Assembly (NCBI RefSeq): GCF_000756385.1
Contig: NZ_JNFC01000021.1
Coordinates: 1-59,995, forward strand
Length of the DNA: 59,995 nt
DNA from: Sphingopyxis sp. LC363
GTDB taxonomy: Bacteria; Pseudomonadota; Alphaproteobacteria; Sphingomonadales; Sphingomonadaceae
Reading direction: 5' to 3'
The notes under the pieces are model-generated. The model saw only the letters and a program-made list of their open reading frames with translations, ran no database searches and was not told the origin of the DNA. Shown here piece after piece: positions 27,732-35,928 of the stretch. Both the position numbers and the translations under genes were made by a program. Position 1 is the first letter of the stretch, and each line of letters begins with the position of its first letter.

Positions 27732-28801
27732 GCGGGAGAGGCTCCAACCCATGTGGCGTGGCCAAGTTTGCGCCCCTCGCGCACCTCGGTCTTGCTGTAA
27801 TGATGGACGTGGCAATTTTCGTCGGCGAGCAGCGCGGGGATATCCGCGATGCCGGCGCCGATCAGGTTGCGCATCGTGACGGGCAGCGCCCGCGTCGCGG
27901 TGCTGCCGAGCGGCAGACCCGCGATCGCGCGGATGTGATTTTCGAACTGGCTCGCGACCGCGCCCTCCATCGTCCAGTGGCCGCTGTTGTGGACGCGCGG
28001 CGCCATCTCGTTGAACACGGGGCCATCATCCGTCGCAAAAAACTCGCCGGTGAGCACGCCGACATAGTCGAGCTCCTCGGCGATTTTCGCCATCAACGCG
28101 CGCGCTTCGTCCTGCTGATCCAGGACGATTTGCGGCGGCGGCAGGCTCGATGTGGCGAGGATGCCGCCCTCATGGACGTTGACCGGCGAGTCCCAGAAGC
28201 GCACCTCGCCGTCGATGCCGCGCACGAGGATCACCGAAAATTCATGTGCGAAGGTGACGAAACCTTCGAGCACCGCCGCGTGGCGGCCGATGCCGTCCCA
28301 TGCCGCGTCGGCGTCGGCGGGCGTCAAGATGCGCGCCTGCCCCTTGCCATCATAGCCCATGCGCACCGTCTTGAGGATCGCGGGCGCGCCGACTTGTTCG
28401 AGCGCCGTATCGAGCGCGGCACGGTCGGCAACCGCGGCGAAGGGCGCGGGGCGGCCGCCGAGCCCGGCGACGAAAGTCTTTTCGGCGAGGCGGTCCTGCG
28501 CGATTTCGAGCCCCGCCGCGCCGGGGCGCACCGCGACATGCCCCGACAGGAAGCGCACCGTGTCGACCGGCACATTTTCGAATTCATAGGTCACCGCGTC
28601 GCACGCGGCGGCAAAGGCCGCGAGGCGCGGTTCGTCGTCCCACGCCGCCTGGCTGTGGTGCGCGGTCACTTCGGCCGCGACGCTTTCGGCGTCGGGGGCG
28701 TAGATATGGACCTTGTAGCCGAGCTGCGCCGCCGCGAGGCCGAGCATCCGGCCGAGCTGGCCGCCGCCGAGGATGCCGATCGTCGAACCGGGAGGTAGCA
28801 A
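27728..28801 (-). CDS. purK: N5-carboxyaminoimidazole ribonucleotide synthase
   Basis: 357 aa, ATP-grasp enzyme that converts AIR plus bicarbonate to N5-CAIR. It opens with IGILGGGQLGRMLGLAAAQLGYKV, and the ATP-grasp region has KTVRMGYDGKGQ and FNEMAPRVHNSGHWTMEG. The start is TTG 28801, since no nearer ATG fits the N-terminal glycine-rich strand. It lies nine bases after purE and overlaps folA by four bases, so the three genes are one transcription unit. Confidence 0.95.
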   Translation of the reverse strand: MLPPGSTIGILGGGQLGRMLGLAAAQLGYKVHIYAPDAESVAAEVTAHHSQAAWDDEPRLAAFAAACDAVTYEFENVPVDTVRFLSGHVAVRPGAAGLEIAQDRLAEKTFVAGLGGRPAPFAAVADRAALDTALEQVGAPAILKTVRMGYDGKGQARILTPADADAAWDGIGRHAAVLEGFVTFAHEFSVILVRGIDGEVRFWDSPVNVHEGGILATSSLPPPQIVLDQQDEARALMAKIAEELDYVGVLTGEFFATDDGPVFNEMAPRVHNSGHWTMEGAVASQFENHIRAIAGLPLGSTATRALPVTMRNLIGAGIADIPALLADENCHVHHYSKTEVREGRKLGHATWVGASPA

Positions 28802-28810
28802 GTTGGGGTC

Positions 28811-29308
28811 CTAGCCTTCGCGAACGGGAACGGGGGCGACGCTGTTCGTCTGCGCCTCGCGCCAGCCGTCCAGCTTGTCCGCTAGGCCCGCATCCTCGTT
28901 CGCGAGCAACGCCGCGGCGAAGAGCCCGGCGTTGGTCGCGCCCGCCTTGCCGATCGCGAAGGTCGCCACCGGAATGCCGCCGGGCATCTGGACGATCGAA
29001 TAAAGGCTGTCGACGCCGCTCAGCACCGCCGACTGGACGGGTACGCCGAGCACGGGAACGCGCGTCATCGACGCGACCATGCCGGGCAGGTGCGCTGCGC
29101 CGCCCGCGCCCGCGATGATCGCCTTCAGGCCGCGCTCCGCCGCACTTTTGGCATAGGCGACGAGGCGATCGGGAGTGCGGTGCGCCGAGACGATCTGCAC
29201 CTCGTGCGCGATGCCGAATTCCTCGAGGATCTGGACCGCGTGCGCCATCGTCGGCCAGTCCGACTGGCTGCCCATGATGACACCGACTTGCGGTGCGTTG
29301 TCGCCCAT
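28811..29308 (-). CDS. purE: N5-carboxyaminoimidazole ribonucleotide mutase
   Basis: 165 aa class I PurE. The AIR-binding motif is [14 protein letters not shown], followed by [26 protein letters not shown] and GVPVQS. It converts N5-CAIR to 4-carboxy-AIR, the step after PurK. ATG 29308 is taken as the start; an adjacent GTG at 29311 is also possible. It is the first gene of the purE-purK-folA unit, divergent from the GGDEF gene. Confidence 0.95.
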   Translation of the reverse strand: MGDNAPQVGVIMGSQSDWPTMAHAVQILEEFGIAHEVQIVSAHRTPDRLVAYAKSAAERGLKAIIAGAGGAAHLPGMVASMTRVPVLGVPVQSAVLSGVDSLYSIVQMPGGIPVATFAIGKAGATNAGLFAAALLANEDAGLADKLDGWREAQTNSVAPVPVREG

Positions 29309-29495
29309 CACCCTGTCCCTCCTGCGGCGGCATGAATCGCCGCCGCCTTCCCCCTAGCGGTTGCGCTTCGTGCGGGCAACGTCGTGCAATTGATGTCGGG
29401 CGCGTTTACCGATTGGTATCAAGTCGCGGCTAGGGTTGCCGCATCATCCGCCAGCATCGGGCAGGCGGAGGGGTAGGGCGCGCCGGGGACAAGGC

Positions 29496-30140
29496 ATGGA
29501 TAGCATAGGGGGGGCACGGATCGCGGTCGACCAGTTCGCCGCCGTACCCGTTGACTCCATCGAGGACCAGCTGCGTGAAATACGCCGGGAACGCGACGCC
29601 TTGCGCCGCGAAAACCGCGTATTGAAGATCGCCGTCGCCGAGCTCGAACGCGTGTCCGAGCGCGACACGCTGACCCCGCTGTTCAACCGCCGCTATTTCC
29701 TGACTGCGATCCATCACCGCATGGCGCGCTTCGAACGACACGCCGAGCGCGCCGCGGTCGTGTTCATCGACGTCAACCAGCTCAAATATATCAACGACAA
29801 TTTCGGCCATGCCGCGGGCGACTTCGCGCTGATGGAAATCGCCAAGCGGCTCGCGGGCTCGATCCGCGCGACCGACGTCGCGGCGCGCATCGGTGGCGAC
29901 GAATTCGGCCTGATCCTCGATCAGTCGAGCGAGGACGGCGCGCGCGCGCAGGTCACGCGGCTGTGCGACGTGCTGACCGCGGCGCCCGCGCATTATGACG
30001 GGCACGAGATCGCCCTGTCGGCCTGTTTCGGGGTCGCGATGCTCCAGACCGGAATGAACGAATCGGACATTTTGGCGGCGGCCGACCGCGACATGTATCG
30101 CTGCAAGCAGGGACAGGGCGGACCCTTGGGCCACCGCTAA
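29496..30140 (+). CDS. GGDEF-domain diguanylate cyclase
   Basis: 214 aa. The N-terminal coiled coil (about residues 20-52, SIEDQLREIRRERDALRREN) takes the place of a sensor domain. The GGDEF domain has the intact active site IGGDEF (residues 132-137) and an RxxD inhibitory site (RATD, 124-127) with the correct five-residue spacing. It should make c-di-GMP with product feedback. The start ATG 29496 gives a normal protein; 20 more residues upstream are possible but Arg/Gly-rich and unlikely. A 109-aa unknown gene follows after 66 bases. Confidence 0.9.
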   Translation: MDSIGGARIAVDQFAAVPVDSIEDQLREIRRERDALRRENRVLKIAVAELERVSERDTLTPLFNRRYFLTAIHHRMARFERHAERAAVVFIDVNQLKYINDNFGHAAGDFALMEIAKRLAGSIRATDVAARIGGDEFGLILDQSSEDGARAQVTRLCDVLTAAPAHYDGHEIALSACFGVAMLQTGMNESDILAAADRDMYRCKQGQGGPLGHR

Positions 30141-30205
30141 TGGGGCACCGCTAACCGCGCGTTAACCAAAAAAGCGCATCTTTCCCCGACGACAGGGGGT
30201 GGACG

Positions 30206-30535
30206 ATGCGAAACCAGACCGACCCATATCTCGACATACAGAACCGGATCACCGGCCAGATCGGCGCGCTGGCCGAAGCCTTGCCGAATTGCGCGCTGGC
30301 GCAGATCGTGCAGGGGATCGACGATATTCGCTGCCTCGCGCGCGACAACGGCTTCGCCGCGGTCGAAACGCTGGCGAGCCGGCTCGAATCGGCGGTGGCG
30401 GGCGGCGGCTATCGCGCCGCGATCCTGACCTATCTCGACGCGATGAGCGACGCCGCGCAGGCGCCGCGCGGACCGATGCCGGCCGCCGCGCCCGAGGCGT
30501 GGCTGGCATCGGTGGCGAGCCGGCTCGGGCATTGA
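30206..30535 (+). CDS. Helical protein of unknown function downstream of the diguanylate cyclase
   Basis: 109 aa, predicted largely alpha-helical (IQNRITGQIGALAEALPNC, AQIVQGIDDIRCLARDNGF, AVETLASRLESAVAGGGYRAAILTYLDAM). The arrangement recalls an Hpt-like helical bundle, but there is no phospho-accepting His in the expected helix, so no function is claimed. A purine-rich GACAGGGGGTGGACG site lies upstream of the ATG at 30206. Its position after the GGDEF gene suggests a signalling partner. Confidence 0.6.
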   Translation: MRNQTDPYLDIQNRITGQIGALAEALPNCALAQIVQGIDDIRCLARDNGFAAVETLASRLESAVAGGGYRAAILTYLDAMSDAAQAPRGPMPAAAPEAWLASVASRLGH

Positions 30536-30567
30536 CCCCGCACGCCTGACGATCCAGATCCGACGTC

Positions 30568-31134
30568 ATGGACGCAATCATGCTCGCGCTGGTGGCGGTG
30601 CTGCTCGCCAATGCCGACGGGCGCAGCGGAATCGCGCTGTCGCGGCTGGTCAGCGCGCGCAGCGACCGGCGCGCCACCGTCGGCATCGCTTTCGGCGCTT
30701 TCATCGTCAACGCGATCGTCGCCGCGATCGCCGGGGCGATCGCGAACCGGATGATCGGTCAGGGCGTCGCCGCCCTGCTCGTCGCGCTCGCGATGCTGTC
30801 GGCCGCGGTGGCGCTATTGTGGCCGATGAAGCCCGCTCGTGAGGAAGGAGACGGCGACGCGCCGACGGCGCTGTTCGCGGGACGGATGCTCGCGAACCAG
30901 TTCGGCGACCGCAGCCACTTCCTGATCGCGGCGCTCGCCGCGACCAGCGGCGCAGGACAATGGGCGGCGGCGGGCGGGCTCGTCGGCTGGACGCTGTCGA
31001 TGCTGCCGTTTTTGGCATTCGGCCCCGCGCTAGCCGAGCGGCGCGCGGCGCGCGGCCTGCGCTGGGCGGCGGCGGCGATCCTGGTGATCTGGGGCCTGCG
31101 CACCGCGCTCGGCGCCTTCGGGCTGATCGGATGA
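30568..31134 (+). CDS. GDT1/TMEM165 (UPF0016)-like membrane protein with altered motifs
   Basis: 188 aa with six hydrophobic helices in two repeats of three, the GDT1 layout. GDT1 proteins carry two ExGD[KR][ST] motifs that bind Mn2+ or Ca2+. Here the corresponding sites read ANADGRSG (about residues 14-21) and ANQFGDRSH, so the first acidic residue is Asn in both. The cation specificity may therefore be changed or lost. The ATG at 30568 follows the unknown helical gene by 32 bases; Dps lies downstream. Confidence 0.65.
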   Translation: MDAIMLALVAVLLANADGRSGIALSRLVSARSDRRATVGIAFGAFIVNAIVAAIAGAIANRMIGQGVAALLVALAMLSAAVALLWPMKPAREEGDGDAPTALFAGRMLANQFGDRSHFLIAALAATSGAGQWAAAGGLVGWTLSMLPFLAFGPALAERRAARGLRWAAAAILVIWGLRTALGAFGLIG

Positions 31135-31248
31135 TCGATCGATTAGCGTGAGTTTCATCGTTTTTGTCGATGATGCTCATCCGAAGCTTCAATGGGAAAA
31201 CCTCCCGTGGCTTCGCTATATCGGCGGGGCAACAGAAAGGATGCTCCC

Positions 31249-31710
31249 ATGTCCGAGAAGAACAACAATGCTCCCGCCGTCGCCGACGCGCTCAACGCGC
31301 TGCTCGCCGACAGCTTCGCCCTCTATCTCAAGACCAAAAATTATCACTGGCACGTTCAGGGCCCGCGCTTTCGCGAGCTGCACCTGCTGTTCGACGAACA
31401 GGCGGCGCAGATTTTCGCGACGACCGACCTGATCGCCGAGCGCGTGCGCAAGAATGGCGCGCCGACGCTGCGTTCGATCGGCGATATCGGCCGCCGCGCG
31501 TCGATCCGCGACGACGACAGCGCGGATGCCGATGCCGAGACGATGATCCGCAGGCTGGCCGACGACAACAAGCTGCTGCTCGGCCAGCTCAAGGAGGTGA
31601 AGGCAACCGCCGAAGCCGATGGCGACATCGCGACCAGCGGGTTGGTCGACGGCTGGGCCGACGAAACGCAGCAGCGCATCTGGTTCCTCGAGGCGACGCT
31701 CGGTTATTGA
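31249..31710 (+). CDS. dps: Dps family ferritin-like DNA-protection protein
   Basis: 153 aa. The complete Dps ferroxidase set is present with correct spacing: His33 (NYHWHVQG), His45 and Asp49 (LHLLFDE), Asp60 and Glu64 (TTDLIAE). It stores iron with peroxide as oxidant and protects DNA. The start ATG 31249 is preferred; GAAAGGA about ten bases upstream fits as the ribosome site, and the longer frame from 31192 lacks similarity. It is monocistronic. Confidence 0.95.
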   Translation: MSEKNNNAPAVADALNALLADSFALYLKTKNYHWHVQGPRFRELHLLFDEQAAQIFATTDLIAERVRKNGAPTLRSIGDIGRRASIRDDDSADADAETMIRRLADDNKLLLGQLKEVKATAEADGDIATSGLVDGWADETQQRIWFLEATLGY

Positions 31711-31718
31711 GCCCGGAT

Positions 31719-31816
31719 GGACCTCCCCGGTGCGGGAGGGATTTCGTCCCGCTTTGGGGGTGGGGAGCTGCCGTTGCGGCAATTTGGCCCCTCTCCTTCA
31801 GGGGAGCGGCTTTCTT
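31719..31816. repeat. Palindromic repeat region downstream of dps
   Basis: ACCTCCCCGGTGCGGGAGG near 31719, TTTGGGGGTGGGGAGCTGCCGTTGC, and CCCCTCTCCTTCAGGGGAGCGGC (about 31789-31811) resemble degenerate copies of the 5015-5148 repeat, including the shared TTTGGGGTGG and CTTTCTTCTC flanks. Confidence 0.6.
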
Positions 31817-31866
31817 CTCTCAATGGCAGCAACCGGCCGAAAGCAGTCGCTCCGTACCAACCAAGG

Positions 31867-31894
31867 AAAAGGGCCGCGAATTGCTTCGCGGCCC
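31867..31894 (-). terminator. Rho-independent terminator of the tonB-exbB-exbD operon
   Basis: Ten-bp perfect stem GGGCCGCGAA / TTCGCGGCCC (31871-31880, 31885-31894) with a four-base loop. On the reverse strand it is followed by TTTTCC. It lies 35 bases past the last exbD stop. Confidence 0.75.
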
Positions 31895-31928
31895 CATCCA
31901 TTTTTGCCTGACGGCTTCCGATCAGAAA

Positions 31929-32354
31929 TCAGAAGACGCGTGCATATTGTTCGTTGCCGACGAAGCCGAGCTTGCCGACGCCGCTGCGCTTGATCACCGC
32001 CATGACATTGTCGACGACGATATAGCGCGCATAGGGGTCGGGCTGAACCTGCAGTTCGGGTTCGACCGGCAGCGCCTTGGTCTGTTCCAGATATTGCGCC
32101 AGCTGCGCGAGGTCGACCGGCGTTCCGTTCCAGGTGATCGTCCCCGCGGGGTCGATCATCACCTTGTTCTTCTCGGGGTCGACATTGCTCTGGCTGTCGG
32201 TCGGGACCGGCAGGTCGATCTTCACCGCGTGGGTCTGGACCGGGATGGTGATGATGAACATGATGAGGAGCACGAGCATGACGTCGATAAGCGGCGTCGT
32301 GTTCATGTCCATCATCGGTTCATTTTCGTCCCGGTCTCCAACTGCCATGGACAT
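31929..32354 (-). CDS. exbD: ExbD/TolR-type biopolymer transport protein (second copy)
   Basis: 141 aa. A short cytoplasmic N-terminus precedes one transmembrane helix carrying the proton-path Asp in MNTTPLIDVMLVLLIMFIIT, then a periplasmic domain. It partners ExbB to energise TonB. It is the last gene of the tonB-exbB-exbD-exbD operon, with 35 bases after the first exbD; a hairpin terminator follows. Two different ExbD proteins per ExbB are common in this lineage. Confidence 0.93.
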   Translation of the reverse strand: MSMAVGDRDENEPMMDMNTTPLIDVMLVLLIMFIITIPVQTHAVKIDLPVPTDSQSNVDPEKNKVMIDPAGTITWNGTPVDLAQLAQYLEQTKALPVEPELQVQPDPYARYIVVDNVMAVIKRSGVGKLGFVGNEQYARVF

Positions 32355-32389
32355 GCGATTATTCCTTCATTCCTAAACGGAAGGCCGCC

Positions 32390-32911
32390 TTAGAGGCGAC
32401 CCACCGTGCCCGAGCCAGGAGCCGGTTCGGAAATGAACCCGATCTTCTGGAAGCCGGCATATTGCATCGTATAGATCACGCCGCCGATGCACTGGTACGG
32501 CGTGTTCACGTCGCCGCGGATATGCACTTCGGGGAAGTTCTCTTCGGTGATGTTCTGAGGCCCGCCGATATCTTCGAGCAGCTTTTCGAGCTTTTGCTGC
32601 CCGCGTTCGAGCAACTGCCGCGAATCGACCGGGGTCTGGCCCCAATAGACTTCGCACGCGCTGCTGTCGGCATTGGGCTCGCCATCGCCGTCGGTGTCGG
32701 CCGAACGGATCGACAGCAGCACATTTTCAGGCTTCGTCGTCGTCGGCTCGAAGACCACGTCGGGCAGCTTGAGGTTCACCGTCTCCAGCACCACGGGAAC
32801 CGTGATGAGGAAGATGATGAGCAACACAAGCATGATGTCCACGAGCGGGGTCGTGTTGATTTCGGACATCGGGGCGTCTTCACCGCCACTGTCGCCTACA
32901 CTCATCGCCAT
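32390..32911 (-). CDS. exbD: ExbD/TolR-type biopolymer transport protein (first copy)
   Basis: 173 aa. It has the same topology as the second copy, with the key Asp in INTTPLVDIMLVLLIIFLIT (about residues 18-37). The periplasmic part is longer and contains an acidic insert (SADTDGDGEPNADSSACEVY) with an EF-hand-like run of Asp residues; calcium binding is only a guess. It lies 127 bases after exbB with a hairpin in that gap. Confidence 0.93.
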   Translation of the reverse strand: MAMSVGDSGGEDAPMSEINTTPLVDIMLVLLIIFLITVPVVLETVNLKLPDVVFEPTTTKPENVLLSIRSADTDGDGEPNADSSACEVYWGQTPVDSRQLLERGQQKLEKLLEDIGGPQNITEENFPEVHIRGDVNTPYQCIGGVIYTMQYAGFQKIGFISEPAPGSGTVGRL

Positions 32912-32992
32912 AGGATTAGCATCCTGTCACAAAATTACTGTCATGGACCTGAGGGTCGTCGCGCCACCGGCGCTGCGCCCTTGTCCAGCGGA

Positions 32993-33025
32993 CCCCGCCC
33001 GTCGCCACGCGGCGACAAGGCGGGG
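32993..33025 (-). terminator. Nested hairpin between exbB and exbD
   Basis: Outer arms CCCCGCC / GGCGGGG (32993-32999, 33019-33025) and inner arms GTCGCC / GGCGAC with an ACGC loop. No T-run follows, so it probably attenuates or protects the 3' end of the exbB message, favouring more ExbB than ExbD. Confidence 0.5.
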
Positions 33026-33038
33026 ATCCAGGAACCAA

Positions 33039-33854
33039 TCAGGCCTTCTTCGGCGCGGCGGCCGGAGCGGCGGCCTTTGCCGGAGCAAGCGACGCCGGCT
33101 TCACCTGGCCGTTCGACATGATCGAGCCGAGCACGTCGTTCGAGAAGGTCGACAGACGGCGGGCGATCGCCTTGTTGCGGCTCTGCAGCCAGTTGAACGC
33201 GAGCACCGCGGGAACCGCCACGATCAGACCGATGGCGGTCATGATGAGCGCTTCACCGACCGGACCGGCGACGGTGTCGATCGACGCCTGACCCGACGCA
33301 CCGATCTTCACGAGCGCGCGAAGAATACCGATAACGGTACCGAACAGGCCGACGAACGGCGCGGTCGAACCCACGGTCGCGAGGAAGGCGAGGCCCGAAT
33401 TGAGCTTCGAGTTGATGTGGTTCTGCGAACGCTCGAGCGTGCCGTGCATCCAGTCGTGGGCTTCGACGGGGTCGGTCAGCTTGTTATGCTCTTCGTTGGC
33501 GCGCAGACCGTCTTCGACGACCTGACGATAGGCGCTGTTCTTTTCGAGCTTCGACGCGCCGTCGGCGAGCGTCGGCGCGCGCCAGAAGTTGGCGTCGACC
33601 GCCTTGCCCTGGTTGATCACCTTGTTCTGTTCGAACAGCTTGGTGAACAGGATGTAGAGCGTGCCGATGAACATGATCAGCAGGACGAGGAAGGTGACCT
33701 GCGACACGATGCCGCCTTCGCAGAGCGCGGGGACGAGACCGTAGGGGTTCTGGCCTTCTTCCTTCACGCACATCGATGCGGGCATCAGGCTCATGCCTGC
33801 GTCGTGAGCGGCAGCCGGCGCCGCAGCGGCGGCATTTGCGATCAGATTAAACAT
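33039..33854 (-). CDS. exbB: ExbB/TolQ/MotA-family proton channel protein
   Basis: 271 aa. An N-terminal signal-like Ala-rich region is followed by a membrane helix (about 48-70, VSQVTFLVLLIMFIGTLYILF). The MotA/TolQ/ExbB domain has LAFLATVGSTAPFVGLFGTVIGI and AGPVGEALIMTAIGLIVAVPAVLAFN. It forms the inner-membrane motor with ExbD that drives TonB. The Ala/Lys/Pro-rich C-terminal tail is low complexity. It is the second gene after tonB, with a gap of 54 bases. Confidence 0.95.
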   Translation of the reverse strand: MFNLIANAAAAAPAAAHDAGMSLMPASMCVKEEGQNPYGLVPALCEGGIVSQVTFLVLLIMFIGTLYILFTKLFEQNKVINQGKAVDANFWRAPTLADGASKLEKNSAYRQVVEDGLRANEEHNKLTDPVEAHDWMHGTLERSQNHINSKLNSGLAFLATVGSTAPFVGLFGTVIGILRALVKIGASGQASIDTVAGPVGEALIMTAIGLIVAVPAVLAFNWLQSRNKAIARRLSTFSNDVLGSIMSNGQVKPASLAPAKAAAPAAAPKKA

Positions 33855-33908
33855 ATAGGAAATTCCCTCTCAAAATATTCAAAATCGAAAACGGTGGTCC
33901 GGCGCCGA

Positions 33909-34562
33909 TCAGCGCGGAATCTGCCAACGGATACGGTTGCTATAGGTACCGCCCGTGGGATTACCCGCGCGGTCCTTGCCCGGATTGAACCGGCCACGGC
34001 GCTGGATAAGCTTGCAGGTTTCGGCATCGAGATCGGCGTGCCCGCTCGACGACGTGACGTCGCACGAGGTCACGCGGCCCTCGACATTATAGGTCACGCG
34101 GAAACCCGTCGTGCCTTCGCGTTCTTCACGCATGGCGCGCGCCGGATAGTCGTCGTTCGTCGCCCAGCGGCCCGGGTTGCCACGCGGCGAACCGGCCTGA
34201 CTGAGGTCGGGCGCCGGGGGCGCGGGGGGAGCCGGCGGCGTGAAGACCGGCGGCGGCGGCGTCGGCGGCGCCTTCGGCACCGACTGGACCGTATTGGTCG
34301 TCACCGGCGGCGGAATCGGCGACGGCGGCGTCACGACCGGCGGCGGCGGCGGCAGCTTGTTGTCCGGCGGCGGCGGCGGCGGCGGCTCCTCCGGCGGCGG
34401 CGGCTCTTCGACGTCCACCACATCCAATTTTTCGGCGATCTTCTTGACGATGCTGATATTCAAGCCGTTGACCAGGCCATAGCCCAGAACTGCCGTAAAC
34501 AGACCAACCAAGACAATCGCCACTACCCTGTTTTTAGGGTCGACATTATCACCATAAGCCAT
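33909..34562 (-). CDS. tonB: Energy transducer TonB
   Basis: 217 aa. The inner-membrane anchor is at about residues 13-33 (VVAIVLVGLFTAVLGYGLV). An acidic then Pro-rich periplasmic spacer (about 50-120, many PPPP and PPAP) follows, and then a C-terminal TonB domain with PARAMREEREGTTGFRVTYNVEGRV. It transmits the ExbBD proton-motive energy to outer-membrane receptors such as the one at 12233. It is the first gene of the operon. The C-terminal domain has two Cys residues (SCDVTSS, ETCKL) that could form a disulfide. Confidence 0.93.
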   Translation of the reverse strand: MAYGDNVDPKNRVVAIVLVGLFTAVLGYGLVNGLNISIVKKIAEKLDVVDVEEPPPPEEPPPPPPPDNKLPPPPPVVTPPSPIPPPVTTNTVQSVPKAPPTPPPPVFTPPAPPAPPAPDLSQAGSPRGNPGRWATNDDYPARAMREEREGTTGFRVTYNVEGRVTSCDVTSSSGHADLDAETCKLIQRRGRFNPGKDRAGNPTGGTYSNRIRWQIPR

Positions 34563-34831
34563 TCAGGGACGACGCTCCTTGCTAGATCATCCTGACACCA
34601 ATTCCCAACCCTCGGGACGGTTGCCAAATGCCCGGATGATTTCCGATGCGTTTTCACAGACCCGACGGCGCTACATCCGGCTTATTATGTTTTCGCCGGA
34701 CGCTTCGCGGCCCGTCCTATCGCGGTGGCGGCACATTCGCAAACCCTTTATCAGCGGTTAATGTGCCATGTCCCATGATGGGGATTCAGGCGCCGATACC
34801 GGTGTCACAGATGATGGAAAGTAGATCGACC

Positions 34832-35713
34832 ATGCGCCTCCCTCACCCGGCCGCCATCGCCGGCATATTGACCTTGAGCTTTGGAATCCCAAGCGTTTCC
34901 GCAATGCAGGCGCCAGCGGGCGCCGCGGCGGCGAGTCCCTACACCTATGCCGACATCGCCGATCTGGCGACCGCGGCACCGATCGTCCTGCACGCGCGCA
35001 TCCGCGACGCGACCGATCTGAAACCCGAGCGCGCGCCCGGAGTCGCGGCGGGTCATGTCCGATTCTACGTCGAAGCCGACGTCGTCAGCCTGATTCGCGG
35101 CAGCGGCCCGCTCGCGTCGCGAATCTCCTATCTCGTCGACCTGCCGGTCGATACGCGCGGCAAGCCGCCGAAGCTCAAGCGGAAGCAGCCGGTCCTGCTC
35201 TTCGCCGGACCCGTCGCGGGTTCGGCGGCAGGCACGAACAGCACCGGCAGCGTCCGCCTGATCGCCCCCGACGCCCAGCTGCCGTGGGATCCCGCCACCG
35301 AAGCGCAATTGCGCGCGATCCTGACCGAGCTGGTCAAACCCGGCGCCCCGCCCGCGATCACCGGCATCGCCAACGGCTTCCACGTCCCGGGCACGCTTCC
35401 CGGCGAGGGCGAGACGCAATTGTTCCTGAACACCGAAACCGGAGACCCGGTGTCGCTCACCGTGCTCACCGCCGCCGACGGGTCGCGGCGCTGGGCGGCG
35501 GCGTTCGGCGAGATCGTCGATGGGTCCGCGGCGGTGCCCGCGCGCGATACGCTCGCCTGGTACCGTCTCGCCTGCGGCCTGCCGCGCCAGCTGCCGCTGA
35601 ACAAGCTCGCGGGGACCCCGCCCGGGGACCGGCGCAAGGCGGCGGCGGACTATGGCGTCATCCTCGGCGCGCTCGGCGACTGCACGCGCACGCGCAAGCC
35701 GCCGGTCGATTGA
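34832..35713 (+). CDS. Secreted protein of unknown function
   Basis: 293 aa from the ATG at 34832, chosen because it begins a clear signal peptide (MRLPHPAAIAGILTLSFG, cleavage near SVSA-MQ); ATGs at 34811 and 34814 are alternatives. The mature part has no family I recognise. It contains a basic KPPKLKRKQPVLLFAG segment and a conserved-looking DTLAWYRLACGLPRQLP near the C-terminus, with two late Cys residues. The 269 bases between it and tonB carry no other gene. A very long hairpin follows the stop. Confidence 0.65.
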   Translation: MRLPHPAAIAGILTLSFGIPSVSAMQAPAGAAAASPYTYADIADLATAAPIVLHARIRDATDLKPERAPGVAAGHVRFYVEADVVSLIRGSGPLASRISYLVDLPVDTRGKPPKLKRKQPVLLFAGPVAGSAAGTNSTGSVRLIAPDAQLPWDPATEAQLRAILTELVKPGAPPAITGIANGFHVPGTLPGEGETQLFLNTETGDPVSLTVLTAADGSRRWAAAFGEIVDGSAAVPARDTLAWYRLACGLPRQLPLNKLAGTPPGDRRKAAADYGVILGALGDCTRTRKPPVD

Positions 35714-35738
35714 TGGAGTTTTTCGCCTGACGGCAAAG

Positions 35739-35820
35739 GCGGCACCGGCCCGCTCCCCCTCCCGGCCTCCCTAGGTTACTATCGTCGGGGAGGCCGGGAG
35801 GAGGAGCGGGCCGGTGCCGC
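35739..35820. terminator. Very long hairpin downstream of the secreted protein gene
   Basis: Arms of about 33 bases (35739-35771 and 35787-35820) pair almost perfectly: GCGGCACCGGCCCGCTCC with GGAGCGGGCCGGTGCCGC outside and CCGGCCTCCC with GGGAGGCCGG inside. There is no clear T-run. It acts as a strong barrier before hom, or is another palindromic repeat. Confidence 0.65.
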
Positions 35821-35928
35821 ATGTTTTTCCCGCAGCGGAAACAGAAAAGCTTCCTTGTTTCGCGCGCAAAAGCCGATAGGGCGCTCGCGATAACGGGGCG
35901 AGGCTCCGTCCTTTCTACGGAGTCCCGC

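Noticed and set aside
26056..27765. 569-aa reverse frame reading from folA into the dipeptidase
   Set aside because: The first ~176 residues are a frame-shifted shadow of folA. The dipeptidase starts at 27237 with a membrane anchor; this is not a fusion.
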